From assembly GCF_039522165.1 (NCBI RefSeq), contig NZ_BAAADE010000005.1, positions 1 to 64,000 of the forward strand: DNA of 64,000 nt, in the 5' to 3' direction. The DNA is from Paenochrobactrum glaciei. Its GTDB lineage: Bacteria; Pseudomonadota; Alphaproteobacteria; Rhizobiales; Rhizobiaceae. Below the pieces are notes generated by a model that ran no database searches, had not been told where the DNA came from, and saw nothing but the letters and a program-made list of their open reading frames with translations. Every line of letters begins with the position of its first letter. Positions within the stretch are counted from its first letter, which is position 1. Shown one piece after another: positions 34,572-42,182 of this stretch. A program made the translations under genes and the position numbers.

Positions 34572-34628
34572 ATGACGTGCCACCAATGGCTGCGCTTTCT
34601 AATTGGTGAGCTGATCATGTTGCTGTAA
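34572..34628 (+). CDS. Possible 18-aa hydrophobic peptide
   Basis: ATG preceded by AAGGAG at 9-nt spacing; the product MTCHQWLRFLIGELIMLL is short and hydrophobic, like a type I toxin or a leader peptide. The coding part contains a dyad (CACCAAT/ATTGGTG). No antitoxin RNA can be shown. Confidence 0.2.
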   Translation: MTCHQWLRFLIGELIMLL

Positions 34629-34973
34629 GAAAAATCATAAATCGAATAATATTTCACAGGCTTTAATTGCAGCAATTACTTCACATTTTAAAATGTGGTC
34701 TTGGTTCAAATTAAAATATAAAAATATTTAGTCCCGACAGATCACCTGTGGATAGGATATCTATCGTGATTGGCATCTAATCATGCTAAGATCTGTCAAT
34801 GCCTGTGGCTGGGCTGCCAACATTTATTGAAATATAAAGACCTTTGCCAATGGTTCTTGGTCATACGCTTTTGGTGAAGGGGCGCAAAGCTACAGAGAAC
34901 CCATGCGAAAGCGTGATGCCTCTCAAATGCACTGGAAACAAATAAGCATATTTAATCGTAGATTGATCTACGG

Positions 34974-35354
34974 CTAATTCCGCAGTTTTCTGTTCACTGC
35001 ATCATTGAGTGATTTCAACGACCGTTCTGCATTGCTGCTTTTTGTCTGCTGGTAGAGATCAAGTAAGACATCTGTGCATTCTAAATCATACCGCGCTTCG
35101 CTTTCATAATGCTCTTCCAAATCACGATCAGCGGCTCTTAAATTGGCATTAGGAATTTTGCCGAGGATTTCCATCACGCGTGTTTTGTAATCAATATACT
35201 CACTGATCGGTTTGTTACAGATGACCGCTGCTCGTTTTAAAACTGCATACGGATAGAGTGCGAGCTTGAATGAGGTGTCTAAAGCGTCAGCCGATGCCGG
35301 TGTGATACTCAAAAAAAGTGCTGGAACGACAGCTGTAAGCATAAAACGGGACAT
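34974..35354 (-). CDS. Exported hypothetical protein, 126 aa
   Basis: Signal peptide (MLTAVVPALFLSITPASA, cleavage after ASA) followed by a helical mature part with two or three Cys and many Asp/Glu residues. Unrecognised. Between the restriction-modification operon and the resolvase gene; a periplasmic location is inferred. Confidence 0.6.
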   Translation of the reverse strand: MSRFMLTAVVPALFLSITPASADALDTSFKLALYPYAVLKRAAVICNKPISEYIDYKTRVMEILGKIPNANLRAADRDLEEHYESEARYDLECTDVLLDLYQQTKSSNAERSLKSLNDAVNRKLRN

Positions 35355-35576
35355 TGGATTTTGGGCTCCCTAAGCAAAAATACGCTGCACAAAAGGGAAC
35401 CCTTCTCCTACTGCTTGAATAGCTATTTTCAAATGACAGGAAGTCCTTGATTTTGATAGGCAGGCTTAAACGGTCAACAACTAAACCCATGCCGCACGAA
35501 AGGGTTCCTTTTCGTCAAGAGGGGAACGGGTATCTTCATCAAGGAATAGCTGAATATTTATTGCTAGTTATCCGGA

Positions 35577-36146
35577 ATGAGTAAGATGAAGAAAATAGGA
35601 TATGCCCGTGTTTCGACCAGCGACCAAAACCTTGATCTACAGCTCAGTGCGTTGAAGGCCGCAGGGTGCACGAAGGTTTATACCGATCAGGGCGTATCCG
35701 GTGCTGAATTTGAACGGGAAGGCCTCAGCAAGGTGCTAAAAGCGTTACAAGCCGGAGATATGCTGGTTGTATGGCGGTTAGATCGTCTTGGGCGGTCATT
35801 GGTTGATCTGGTTCGGCTGATATCTGAATTGGGTGAGCGCGAGGTGGAGTTTCATTCCTTAAGTGAAGCCATCGATACGTCCTCATCCGGTGGACGGCTG
35901 CTGTTTCACCTGCTTGCTGCGATGGCAGAGTTTGAACGGTCATTGATCAGTGAGCGCACCAAAGCCGGAATGGAAGCTGCCCGTGCACGAGGACAAAGGA
36001 TCGGGCGTAAGCCTGCCATGACAGCTACACAGCTCCGGAGTGCCCGTATTGCTCTTAAGGATGGTTCTGCTTCTGTGGAGGCGCTCGCCGAGCGCTATAA
36101 TTTGCATCCACGCACGTTAGTTAGAGCACTGAAGGATGTTGCGTAA
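35577..36146 (+). CDS. Serine recombinase, TnpR/Pin-type resolvase, 189 aa
   Basis: Small serine recombinase with catalytic Ser13 in GYARVSTSDQNLD, the Arg-rich active-site loop VWRLDRLGRSL, the long helix HLLAAMAEFERSLISERTKAG and a C-terminal HTH (SVEALAERYNLHPRTLVRAL). Full length. Such enzymes resolve cointegrates or invert segments; no partner transposase is seen and no inverted segment is obvious, so it is probably left over from a transposon. An in-frame ATG at 35586 is a possible start. Confidence 0.92.
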   Translation: MSKMKKIGYARVSTSDQNLDLQLSALKAAGCTKVYTDQGVSGAEFEREGLSKVLKALQAGDMLVVWRLDRLGRSLVDLVRLISELGEREVEFHSLSEAIDTSSSGGRLLFHLLAAMAEFERSLISERTKAGMEAARARGQRIGRKPAMTATQLRSARIALKDGSASVEALAERYNLHPRTLVRALKDVA

Positions 36147-36592
36147 CAGGATACTGTTATTTGACTTGTAGCGGCTTGCTGACTCATTCCTTTGTGCGGC
36201 TTGATAGAAGTGCTGTCCGGAAGGCAGTGCGTGCAGGTGACTCTCTATGGCGTTTTCGGTCAATGTGTAGTTTGAGCCAACAATATTAAACGACCAGCGC
36301 CTCATTGAATGATGCACATGCTTGCTTTGGGAAACGGCTAGTTCGCTTGTAGTGCGGGACTGAAATCACTCGATTTACCCCGGAATGTCCCGCATGCACA
36401 GAAAGGATAATCTTGCGACCGAGAGCGCCTCTGGTTGAGGCATAGCGAGTCACTGGAGCGCTTACTGAGGTTCCGCGAGGGTTTGCTGTGCCGGAAGATT
36501 TTACTTGCCGGTGAGCATTTATGGAGTCTTTAAGTTTAAGCAGATTAACAACTTAAATTTTGGACGAATGTTAAGAAATCGTGCAAAATAAT
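36147..36592. other. Gene-free stretch after the resolvase gene
   Basis: No convincing gene. The main structure is a compound dyad at 36353-36394: TGCGGGAC pairs with GTCCCGCA and encloses AAATC/GATTT. It may be a resolvase-related site or the top of an RNA hairpin. Confidence 0.45.
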
Positions 36593-36628
36593 CCGGTGTC
36601 CGGTGTCCGGTGACAAAACTGCTATAAT
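36593..36628 (+). promoter_or_regulatory. CCGGTGT triple repeat plus TATAAT box
   Basis: Three tandem 7-bp units CCGGTGT (36593, 36600, 36607; the last ends CCGGTGA) lead to a perfect TATAAT at 36623-36628. No good -35 box stands 17 bp upstream; the repeats occupy that place, as an activator or repressor site would. Likely promoter of the structured stretch that follows. Confidence 0.45.
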
Positions 36629-36629
36629 A

Positions 36630-37192
36630 ATATGTGGCACCGTTTTTGCCCTTCTTCTGGATTTCAATCATTCATAAGATGAATATCTCGAAGGCTCTGG
36701 GTCGTATCCCCAAGTCACGCTATTAACGTCCAAGCTATCCTTTGTTGAGGTAGCAACGTCATGGTTCGAGACATGGAAGGAATAAAGCCCTTAATGCGAC
36801 CCCGTGTGTAAATTCATGGACAGCTTATAGGCTCTGTCGCCCGTGCTCAGCACAAAAGGACATTAAAAGATTCGGGCTCTGTGTGGTCGCTTTTATAGCG
36901 TGGACCACATCCCGATATTTTCTATGAGTTGAGACGTATGCTCATAGAAAATGCAGCGGCAGCACTAAGTGCTGTTGCTAACCGATGGAGATACGAAAGT
37001 ATCTCGGATACGGCATTATGGAAGGTAAATGGCATCCGCCTTCCGCGTGATTGACGCTAGTTGCTTTAGCTCTCTGTAGACGCAGATTTACATATTATCC
37101 TCCCTCCCTTGAAACGGTCGATTCATGATTATGTTTTGACTTTGGCTAATCTGCCAAGGCTTTATGCTTAAGTTTCAAGGGAGGGGGGATAG
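36630..37192 (+). ncRNA. Candidate large structured RNA, about 560 nt
   Basis: No reading frame, but a chain of stable hairpins: 36872-36916 (TCGGG and TGTGGTC pairing with GACCACA and CCCGA); 36917-36952 (12 perfect pairs, ATTTTCTATGAG); 36955-36979 (11 pairs, TAA loop); 36988-37005 (GAGATAC-GAAA-GTATCTC, GNRA tetraloop); 37020-37044 (GGAAGG/CCTTCC); 37045-37057; and a closing 19-pair helix 37097-37115/37172-37190 with an inner TTGGC/GCCAA hairpin. A consensus TATAAT precedes it. Not RNase P, tmRNA or an intron as far as I can see. The transcript ends and strand are inferred. Confidence 0.45.
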
Positions 37193-37375
37193 CTCTATTC
37201 CGCAGTAACAAGAAAGCTCAATTTGTAATGTATGATCTTACGTTTGAAAGAGGTGGTTAGTAAAAAAGAAAATAAGAAAGCACTACCCAAGCAGACGTAT
37301 ATAATGAGTGAGTAGGACAATCTTAGCTGTTTCTTAAAAATGTGTGCGTGAGTTTAGGTGATTTCTGTTCAAAAA

Positions 37376-37660
37376 TCAGGTTTGGAGCTTTTTCTGTAAA
37401 CTTACGGACAAGATAGCGACAACATTCTTCTTATTCCATATAAGAAGCTCATGGGCTATAACCGTGCCAGTTTGTAAAGCTTTAGCCCACTCTTGAGCTA
37501 CTTTCGCACCTCTAAGTTTACACAATGGAAAGATAAGTTGCAGCTCAGGAGCGGTGCTTACGTTTCCGGATTGCTATGGCACCAGAAACCATCCCCTAAA
37601 ATAAATCCGGATTTTTCTAGGACTTCGTGAATTCGTATAGTCGTCTGAAAACTCGTGAGG
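37376..37660 (-). pseudogene. Possible frameshifted gene remnant behind the integrase
   Basis: Two protein-like frames meet near 37558-37573. The upstream one reads ...HEVLEKSGFILGDGFWCHS and stops at 37558; the downstream one reads TAPELQLIFPLCKLRGAKVA then QEWAKALQTGTVIAHELL and stops at 37376. A single indel would join them into about 95 aa. No start codon is evident and the family is unknown. Confidence 0.3.
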
Positions 37661-37670
37661 GTAGATTGAA

Positions 37671-38663
37671 CTACCCTAAACGTGAGACGAGGCTGTCAGC
37701 GCTCAAGTGTGTGTATCGCTGCAGCATTGATAATGCTTTATGCCCGGAGATTGTGCTGACCTCCATCACGTTTAGACCAAGCTCAAAAAATCTGCTGACA
37801 GCTTCGTGACGTAGATCATGGAATTTGAGATCAACGATACCGGATCGCTTCAGAATACGTCGCCATGATTGTTCAAATGCTGAGATCGTCATGCCGAATG
37901 GCATAGATTGATCCATGCTGTCGGTATGGTGAAGTGACATGAGCGCTTCATATGCGCGGGTTGATAATGGAACTTCTCGGCTCGTTCCGTTTTTGGTCAG
38001 GGCTAATGAGATCACTCGGCGATTATGCGAGATGTCGCTCCATTTGAGTCCCAGAAGCTCACCACGGCGCATCCCGGTCTCAATGGCTACAATGATCAGC
38101 GCACGGAAGCATACGACTCTACCGTCATCACAGGCGGCTAATAGGCGCTGTTCTTCTGGTGGAGTAAGGCGTCGCGACCGAGCATTATTGATTATTGGAC
38201 GCCGGATCATCTTAACGACGTTCTGGGCGAGGGGATAACCCCAATCACGCATGGCGACATCTAGAACGTGGCTAAGAATCGCAAGTTCACGGACGGCTGT
38301 AGCGGGTTTGACTGTCCGGAGGCGTTCATCACGGAATGATGCAATGTCTTGCTGCGACAGACCGACTAGCGTCCGGTAAGCGAGATCATGACGTTGAAGC
38401 ACGCCAAGGCGCTGTATTTCTTGAATGGCACCTCGTTTGATCGGTGATACCTCTTCGGCGTATCGCTTCATTAATTCGCCGAGTGTGGTGCTATCGAGAA
38501 TGCGCGTATCAGGTGCCGCGCCGAACTTGTCAACTTGGGTTTCCAGTTCACGTGCCCATTTCTCGGCTTCTGATTTACTGTCGAATGATTTACAGCGTGG
38601 TTTGATACCTCGTCTGCGCACCTGTGCTTGCCAACGTCCTCTGAGTTTGCGTATCGTTGCCAT
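37671..38663 (-). CDS. Tyrosine site-specific integrase of island 2, 330 aa
   Basis: Phage-type integrase. An N-terminal arm-binding part (TIRKLRGRWQAQVRRRGIKP), a core-binding domain (about 55-150) and the catalytic domain with Arg199 in ETGMRRGE, Lys224, His282 and Arg285 in HDLRHE, His308 in SGHK and nucleophile Tyr317 in LQRYTHL. Complete. It presumably recombines at the tRNA-Ser 3' end, although it lies about 1.6 kb from the intact tRNA, with two genes between. Confidence 0.93.
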   Translation of the reverse strand: MATIRKLRGRWQAQVRRRGIKPRCKSFDSKSEAEKWARELETQVDKFGAAPDTRILDSTTLGELMKRYAEEVSPIKRGAIQEIQRLGVLQRHDLAYRTLVGLSQQDIASFRDERLRTVKPATAVRELAILSHVLDVAMRDWGYPLAQNVVKMIRRPIINNARSRRLTPPEEQRLLAACDDGRVVCFRALIIVAIETGMRRGELLGLKWSDISHNRRVISLALTKNGTSREVPLSTRAYEALMSLHHTDSMDQSMPFGMTISAFEQSWRRILKRSGIVDLKFHDLRHEAVSRFFELGLNVMEVSTISGHKALSMLQRYTHLSADSLVSRLG

Positions 38664-38905
38664 GTGATCTCCGGTAATGATTGAAGATCACGCGTAGGAT
38701 GCCCCGCATGGGGAGCCAAGGATTATGCCGGCACGACGAGCGAAAGTGTATCATCTGCATCGTTTAAGTTGATATTATGCATTTGGCTGATCACGTTATA
38801 AATATAAACGACTCGTTATTAAGTGAGGTGATTATTTAAGTTTTGAATAGCGCGATTTTTTGTGCAGAAGTGTCTACATTGGTGGAGGACGATGGAGGTG
38901 GTCTT

Positions 38906-39316
38906 ATGAGAGTTGATTTGTCTAATCGTGACATTACTAAGCTTTCAGAAAGGTTTTATGACGGTAGTAGTAAGCCGATAACCATTGTTAAGCCGAAGGA
39001 CAAACCCTTGGAAATTGCTTGGTGGCAGAGCCACCCTAAAAAAGAGGGGGTAAATAGTGCAAGGCATCATGCCGCAATAAAGATGTATCTTGAAATTGCG
39101 CTGAGTGCTAAGTCAGGTAGACTTCTAGATAGCTTCCCAGCCCAGTTCGAATGCAGTGATAGAGTATATTTAAGGCCTGACAAGGGAGTTATTAAGAGCT
39201 TTCTTGATAAGAGGCTTGTGACGTCCCGCTTAATTGGTTCCCAGCTATTTTTCGACCTCACGGAGACGGGTAAGGCGTATGCACTAATTTCTGCAGAGAG
39301 CTATTTGAAAAGGTAA
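38906..39316 (+). CDS. Hypothetical protein, 136 aa
   Basis: Unrecognised soluble protein. Middle part WWQSHPKKEGVNSARHHAAIK is rich in His/Lys, and the C-terminal half alternates strands and helices (VYLRPDKGVIKSFL, QLFFDLTETGKAYALI) somewhat like a winged helix. ATG at 38906 chosen for the perfect GGAGGT 6 nt upstream; the frame is open to 38843. In the accessory end of island 2, on the opposite strand to the integrase. Confidence 0.6.
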   Translation: MRVDLSNRDITKLSERFYDGSSKPITIVKPKDKPLEIAWWQSHPKKEGVNSARHHAAIKMYLEIALSAKSGRLLDSFPAQFECSDRVYLRPDKGVIKSFLDKRLVTSRLIGSQLFFDLTETGKAYALISAESYLKR

Positions 39317-39530
39317 GTATGGGATAGTTTCTCACGCGAGCACTGCATGTATCTATGGCTGATGAGTATGCGGATAAATATTATGAATGATCTCTCAATA
39401 TGTGTTGAGGCTCATGCGTAGGAAGCTCTGTATGGGGTGCCAAGAATTGAATCGGTTGTTTCTAAATACGATTATTTGCAAAAATCATTATTTAAAGATT
39501 TTACAACTTTCTGCAATTTAGGCGGGGACG

Positions 39531-40145
39531 ATGGTTTTTTCAAAAGAGCTAATTAATGAAAGTCTAGGCTGTCTTAGTCAGCAATCTATAAAGCTTGATG
39601 AACGGCAAAAGTCATACTTGGCAGGATATCCAGCGCTTTTAGCGTTATTTAAGCAACTTAACTTCGATAAATATGAAGACGTCATAGCTGGAGCGTATGC
39701 TGCCTATGGATGGATGCCGACAATTTTAAAGCGCCCACCATCAAAGGAACAAGCGCATGAGCTAAGGGAATTCATTAGATCAGCGATGGTTTCCGAAAAA
39801 AGTGTCAGTTTGACGGATTCTATATCTTGTTTGAAATCAATTAATAATTCTGTCGTCGGCACGAGTAAGTTTCTACATTTTTGTTGCCCAGATGTTTTTC
39901 CTATTTGGGACTCAAATATTGCGAATGTGTTTGGTTTACGTTCATATCATCACAATCGAGTGCAGACATATGTAGATTATGTAAGCGCCATGCGTGAATG
40001 GTGTGATGATGAATATGCTTTTCCTGCAAGCTACGTTGAGGTTTTGGTTTCTAACGGTGTCGAGAATAGTTGGACAAAAATTAGAAAGTTAGAGTTTGCG
40101 TTGTATTTGTTGGGGGCGACTGTCGGCAAGGCAATTAAAGGTTAA
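39531..40145 (+). CDS. Hypothetical protein, possible HhH-glycosylase-like fold, 204 aa
   Basis: AT-rich gene between the integrase and tRNA-Ser. The segment VVGTSKFLHFCCPDVFPIWDS recalls the conserved S-K-LHF--P--FPI-DS segment of OGG-fold/HhH-type proteins often found in defence and mobile regions; no catalytic Lys or Asp can be assigned with confidence. Helical throughout, no membrane segment. GGCGGGG stands just before the ATG. Function unknown; defence cargo is one possibility. Confidence 0.6.
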   Translation: MVFSKELINESLGCLSQQSIKLDERQKSYLAGYPALLALFKQLNFDKYEDVIAGAYAAYGWMPTILKRPPSKEQAHELREFIRSAMVSEKSVSLTDSISCLKSINNSVVGTSKFLHFCCPDVFPIWDSNIANVFGLRSYHHNRVQTYVDYVSAMREWCDDEYAFPASYVEVLVSNGVENSWTKIRKLEFALYLLGATVGKAIKG

Positions 40146-40245
40146 GCGCCTCTAACGAGCCTCTACATCTGAAACTGTTAGTGGGGAGCCTAGTTTAGTG
40201 ATATTGAGATTGTATTGGTTGTAGTTAAACATATGCTTTAACTAG

Positions 40246-40313
40246 ATATCTGGCGGAGAGAGAGGGATTTGAACCCCCGATGGAGTTGCCCCCATGCCGC
40301 ATTTCGAGTGCGG
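40246..40313 (-). repeat. Right att copy inside tRNA-Ser
   Basis: The 68-bp partner of 31860-31927, covering the 3' two thirds of the intact tRNA-Ser and 5 bases beyond its CCA. Confidence 0.93.
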
Positions 40314-40340
40314 TGCTTTCAACCACTCAGCCATCTCTCC
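40251..40340 (-). tRNA. tRNA-Ser (CGA), intact
   Basis: 90-nt class II tRNA with acceptor GGAGAGA/TCTCTCC, discriminator G, encoded CCA, anticodon loop CTCGAAA (anticodon CGA) and the long variable arm of serine tRNAs. Its 3' part was supplied by island 2. Confidence 0.95.
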
Positions 40341-40675
40341 GCAAATCAAGCCGCTTTACCGCTTGAAATACACAATCATTTCAGCGTCTGACGCTTTTAA
40401 TATCGTGTGGCTCGCTGAATAGCGGGGAACGACGAATTAGACAAGACCTATTTTGCATAGAAAAGGTGAATTTTCTTGACTCTTGTGCAAAATACAACCT
40501 ATATGCAGCTAACTTGGGCGCAGGTCTTATTGCGCCTATTGTTTTGTTTGGGAAAAATCAGACTTTTTATGATTCTGATTGCTTTCAAATTAATCTTCAA
40601 ATGTCACGACTGACAAAAAGACAACCCATGTGGGCAACCCCGTGAGAGTTGGTCCGAACACCGAAAGGCAAAAAA
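40341..40675. other. Divergent control region of tRNA-Ser and rplU
   Basis: 335 bp without a gene. It carries the rplU promoter at 40476-40505 and a leader of about 165 nt; the tRNA-Ser promoter must lie near 40345-40400 on the minus strand. Confidence 0.6.
40476..40505 (+). promoter_or_regulatory. Sigma-70 promoter of rplU-rpmA
   Basis: TTGACT at 40476-40481 and TATATG at 40500-40505 with an 18-bp spacer (or CTATAT with 17). A strong housekeeping-type promoter, right for ribosomal protein genes. Confidence 0.6.
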
Positions 40676-41044
40676 ATGTTCGCAGTCATTAAAACTGGTG
40701 GTAAGCAGTATCGCGTTGCTGCCAATGATCTGATCAAGATCGAAAAAGTTGCTGGCGAAGCCGGTGACACAGTAGAATTCACAGAAATTTTGATGGTTGG
40801 CTCCACCATTGGTGCACCAACTGTTGAAGGTGCAGTTGTAACTGCTGAAGTTGTTGAGCAGGGTCGCGCACGCAAGGTTATTGCGTTTAAGAAGCGTCGT
40901 CGTCAGAACTCGAAGCGTACACGCGGTCATCGTCAGGAACAGACTACAATTCGTATTTCTGAAATCCTCACCGGTGGCGCAAAGCCAGCTAAAGCTAAAG
41001 CAGCGCCTAAGAAGGCAGCAGCTAAAGCAGAAGCAGCTGAATAA
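40676..41044 (+). CDS. rplU: 50S ribosomal protein L21
   Basis: MFAVIKTGGKQYRVAANDLI is the classic L21 start, and KKRRRQNSKRTRGHRQ the 23S rRNA-binding part. 122 aa, about 20 longer than E. coli L21 because of a Lys/Ala-rich C-terminal tail (PAKAKAAPKKAAAKAEAAE), as in other Rhizobiales. ATG at 40676 fits the family; the frame is open to 40649. Co-transcribed with rpmA. Confidence 0.97.
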   Translation: MFAVIKTGGKQYRVAANDLIKIEKVAGEAGDTVEFTEILMVGSTIGAPTVEGAVVTAEVVEQGRARKVIAFKKRRRQNSKRTRGHRQEQTTIRISEILTGGAKPAKAKAAPKKAAAKAEAAE

Positions 41045-41068
41045 GTAACGGATTAAAGGAGAACTCCC

Positions 41069-41338
41069 ATGGCACACAAAAAAGCTGGCGGTTCGTCGCG
41101 TAACGGTCGCGATTCAGAATCCAAACGCCTTGGCCTGAAAAAATTCGGTGGCGAGCAGGTTGTTGCTGGCAACATCATTGCACGTCAACGTGGCACCAAA
41201 TGGCATCCGGGCGTAAACGTCGGTATGGGTAAAGACCATACCCTCTTTGCACTCGTAAACGGTTCCGTGTCTTTCCGCGCGAAAGCCAACGGCCGTATGT
41301 TCGTGTCGGTTAATCCGATTGCGGAAGCTGCTGAGTAA
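41069..41338 (+). CDS. rpmA: 50S ribosomal protein L27
   Basis: MAHKKAGGSSRNGRDSESKR is the conserved L27 N-terminus that reaches the peptidyl transferase centre; GTKWHPGVNVGMGKDHTLFA follows. 89 aa, normal. AAAGGAGAA upstream. Follows rplU by 24 nt. Confidence 0.98.
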   Translation: MAHKKAGGSSRNGRDSESKRLGLKKFGGEQVVAGNIIARQRGTKWHPGVNVGMGKDHTLFALVNGSVSFRAKANGRMFVSVNPIAEAAE

Positions 41339-41409
41339 GCCGGTACGCTCAAATATAAGCACCGGCGTCCCATCGGACCCGGTGTAAAGGCAAGCTGCCA
41401 ATAGATCGA

Positions 41410-41444
41410 AAAGGGAAGATGGGACACCATCTTCCCTTTTTGTT
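41410..41444 (+). terminator. Terminator of rplU-rpmA
   Basis: AAAGGGAAGATGG (41410-41422) pairs perfectly with CCATCTTCCCTTT (41427-41439), followed by TTGTTTTT. Confidence 0.9.
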
Positions 41445-41461
41445 TTTGGAGCTTGAAAGAA

Positions 41462-42097
41462 ATGGTTACTGAACCACCTTTAGATGAAGAATGTTTGTCG
41501 GTTGCAGCTCGGGCTTATGCCGATAGTGAAATGACGGACTTCCCTGGCCTGGAATGTCCGACGCTGGTTACTGAACGGCTGCTGTTAAGAACGCCACATG
41601 ATGAAGATGTGGATGCAATTGCCCATCTCGCCAATAATCCGCGTATTGCTGAAATGCTTACCCGTATGCCGCATCCATATGATGTGGCGGCGGCGCAAGA
41701 TTTTATAAAACGCGTGCGATCTGGCGAAATGGGCAATTGCATCTACGCGATTACGCAAATGGATACCGGTGTGTTTATGGGAAGCTGCGGCATCCATCCC
41801 TCCAAACATGGGGAAGGGCTGGAAATCGGCTATTGGCTTGGCGAGCCTTATTGGGGGCAGGGCTATGCGACAGAGGCCGCACAGGCGCTGATCGATCTGG
41901 CTTTTCGTGCCACCAATATTGATGAGCTTTATATCACTTGCCGCACTATCAATGAAGGTTCGCGTAATGTGATCCGTAAATCCGGCTTTTCGTTTTTAAT
42001 GTATGGAACCGACGATTCTTTATACAGCGGCACCGTCGATGTGGAGCGCTACAGCCTGCATCGGGATCGCTGGATCGAGATGCGTTATCAGGCATAA
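41462..42097 (+). CDS. GNAT acetyltransferase, RimJ/RimL type, 211 aa
   Basis: TLVTERLLLRTPHDEDVDAI opens the RimJ-type fold; EIGYWLGEPYWGQGYATEAA is the acetyl-CoA pyrophosphate-binding motif. Acetylates an unknown amine, perhaps a protein N-terminus. First of two acetyltransferase genes between rpmA and obgE, an arrangement conserved in Brucella-like genomes as I recall it. An upstream in-frame TTG at 41453 is less likely. Confidence 0.9.
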   Translation: MVTEPPLDEECLSVAARAYADSEMTDFPGLECPTLVTERLLLRTPHDEDVDAIAHLANNPRIAEMLTRMPHPYDVAAAQDFIKRVRSGEMGNCIYAITQMDTGVFMGSCGIHPSKHGEGLEIGYWLGEPYWGQGYATEAAQALIDLAFRATNIDELYITCRTINEGSRNVIRKSGFSFLMYGTDDSLYSGTVDVERYSLHRDRWIEMRYQA

Positions 42098-42182
42098 AAC
42101 GCGTGTTTACTTGGTGTGACGGTATCAGCCGTCACACCATGAAAACCAACATATTCATTGATAAACAGGTTAAGTCGGGAAC

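Larger units (their letters stand above)
34108..34973. other. Gene-poor 866-bp stretch of island 2
   Basis: No substantial gene. It holds two very short frames (34324-34434 minus, and 34572-34628 plus with a good ribosome site), a dyad CACCAAT/ATTGGTG around 34580-34607, and small hairpins near 34755 (GATAG/CTATC) and 34902-34917 (CATGC-GAAA-GCGTG). Probably decayed DNA. Confidence 0.5.
31860..40313. mobile_element. Island 2: tRNA-Ser-integrated element, about 8.4 kb
   Basis: Bounded by a perfect 68-bp repeat of the tRNA-Ser(CGA) 3' part (31860-31927 and 40246-40313); the intact tRNA is at the right. Contents: restriction-modification pair, exported small protein, serine resolvase, tyrosine integrase, two unknown genes, a probable pseudogene and a gene-free structured stretch. 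Visibly AT-richer than island 1. No relaxase, replication or virion gene is seen. Confidence 0.9.

Noticed and set aside
34861..34925. GCGCAAAGCTACAG plus a GAAA hairpin, recalling a c-di-GMP (GEMM) riboswitch
   Set aside because: The order of elements is wrong, the first aptamer half is missing, and no gene follows on the plus strand within 650 nt.
36117..36317. 66-aa minus frame after the resolvase gene
   Set aside because: Overlaps the resolvase end, no ribosome site and no recognisable similarity; probably chance.
36593..36613. Tandem CCGGTGT as a start of a CRISPR array
   Set aside because: Units are 7 bp with no spacers; there are no cas genes and no array elsewhere in the window.
36981..37014. 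GAAA-capped stem as group II intron domain V
   Set aside because: The lower helix, the AGC triad and the two-nt bulge spacing do not match, and no reverse transcriptase is nearby.
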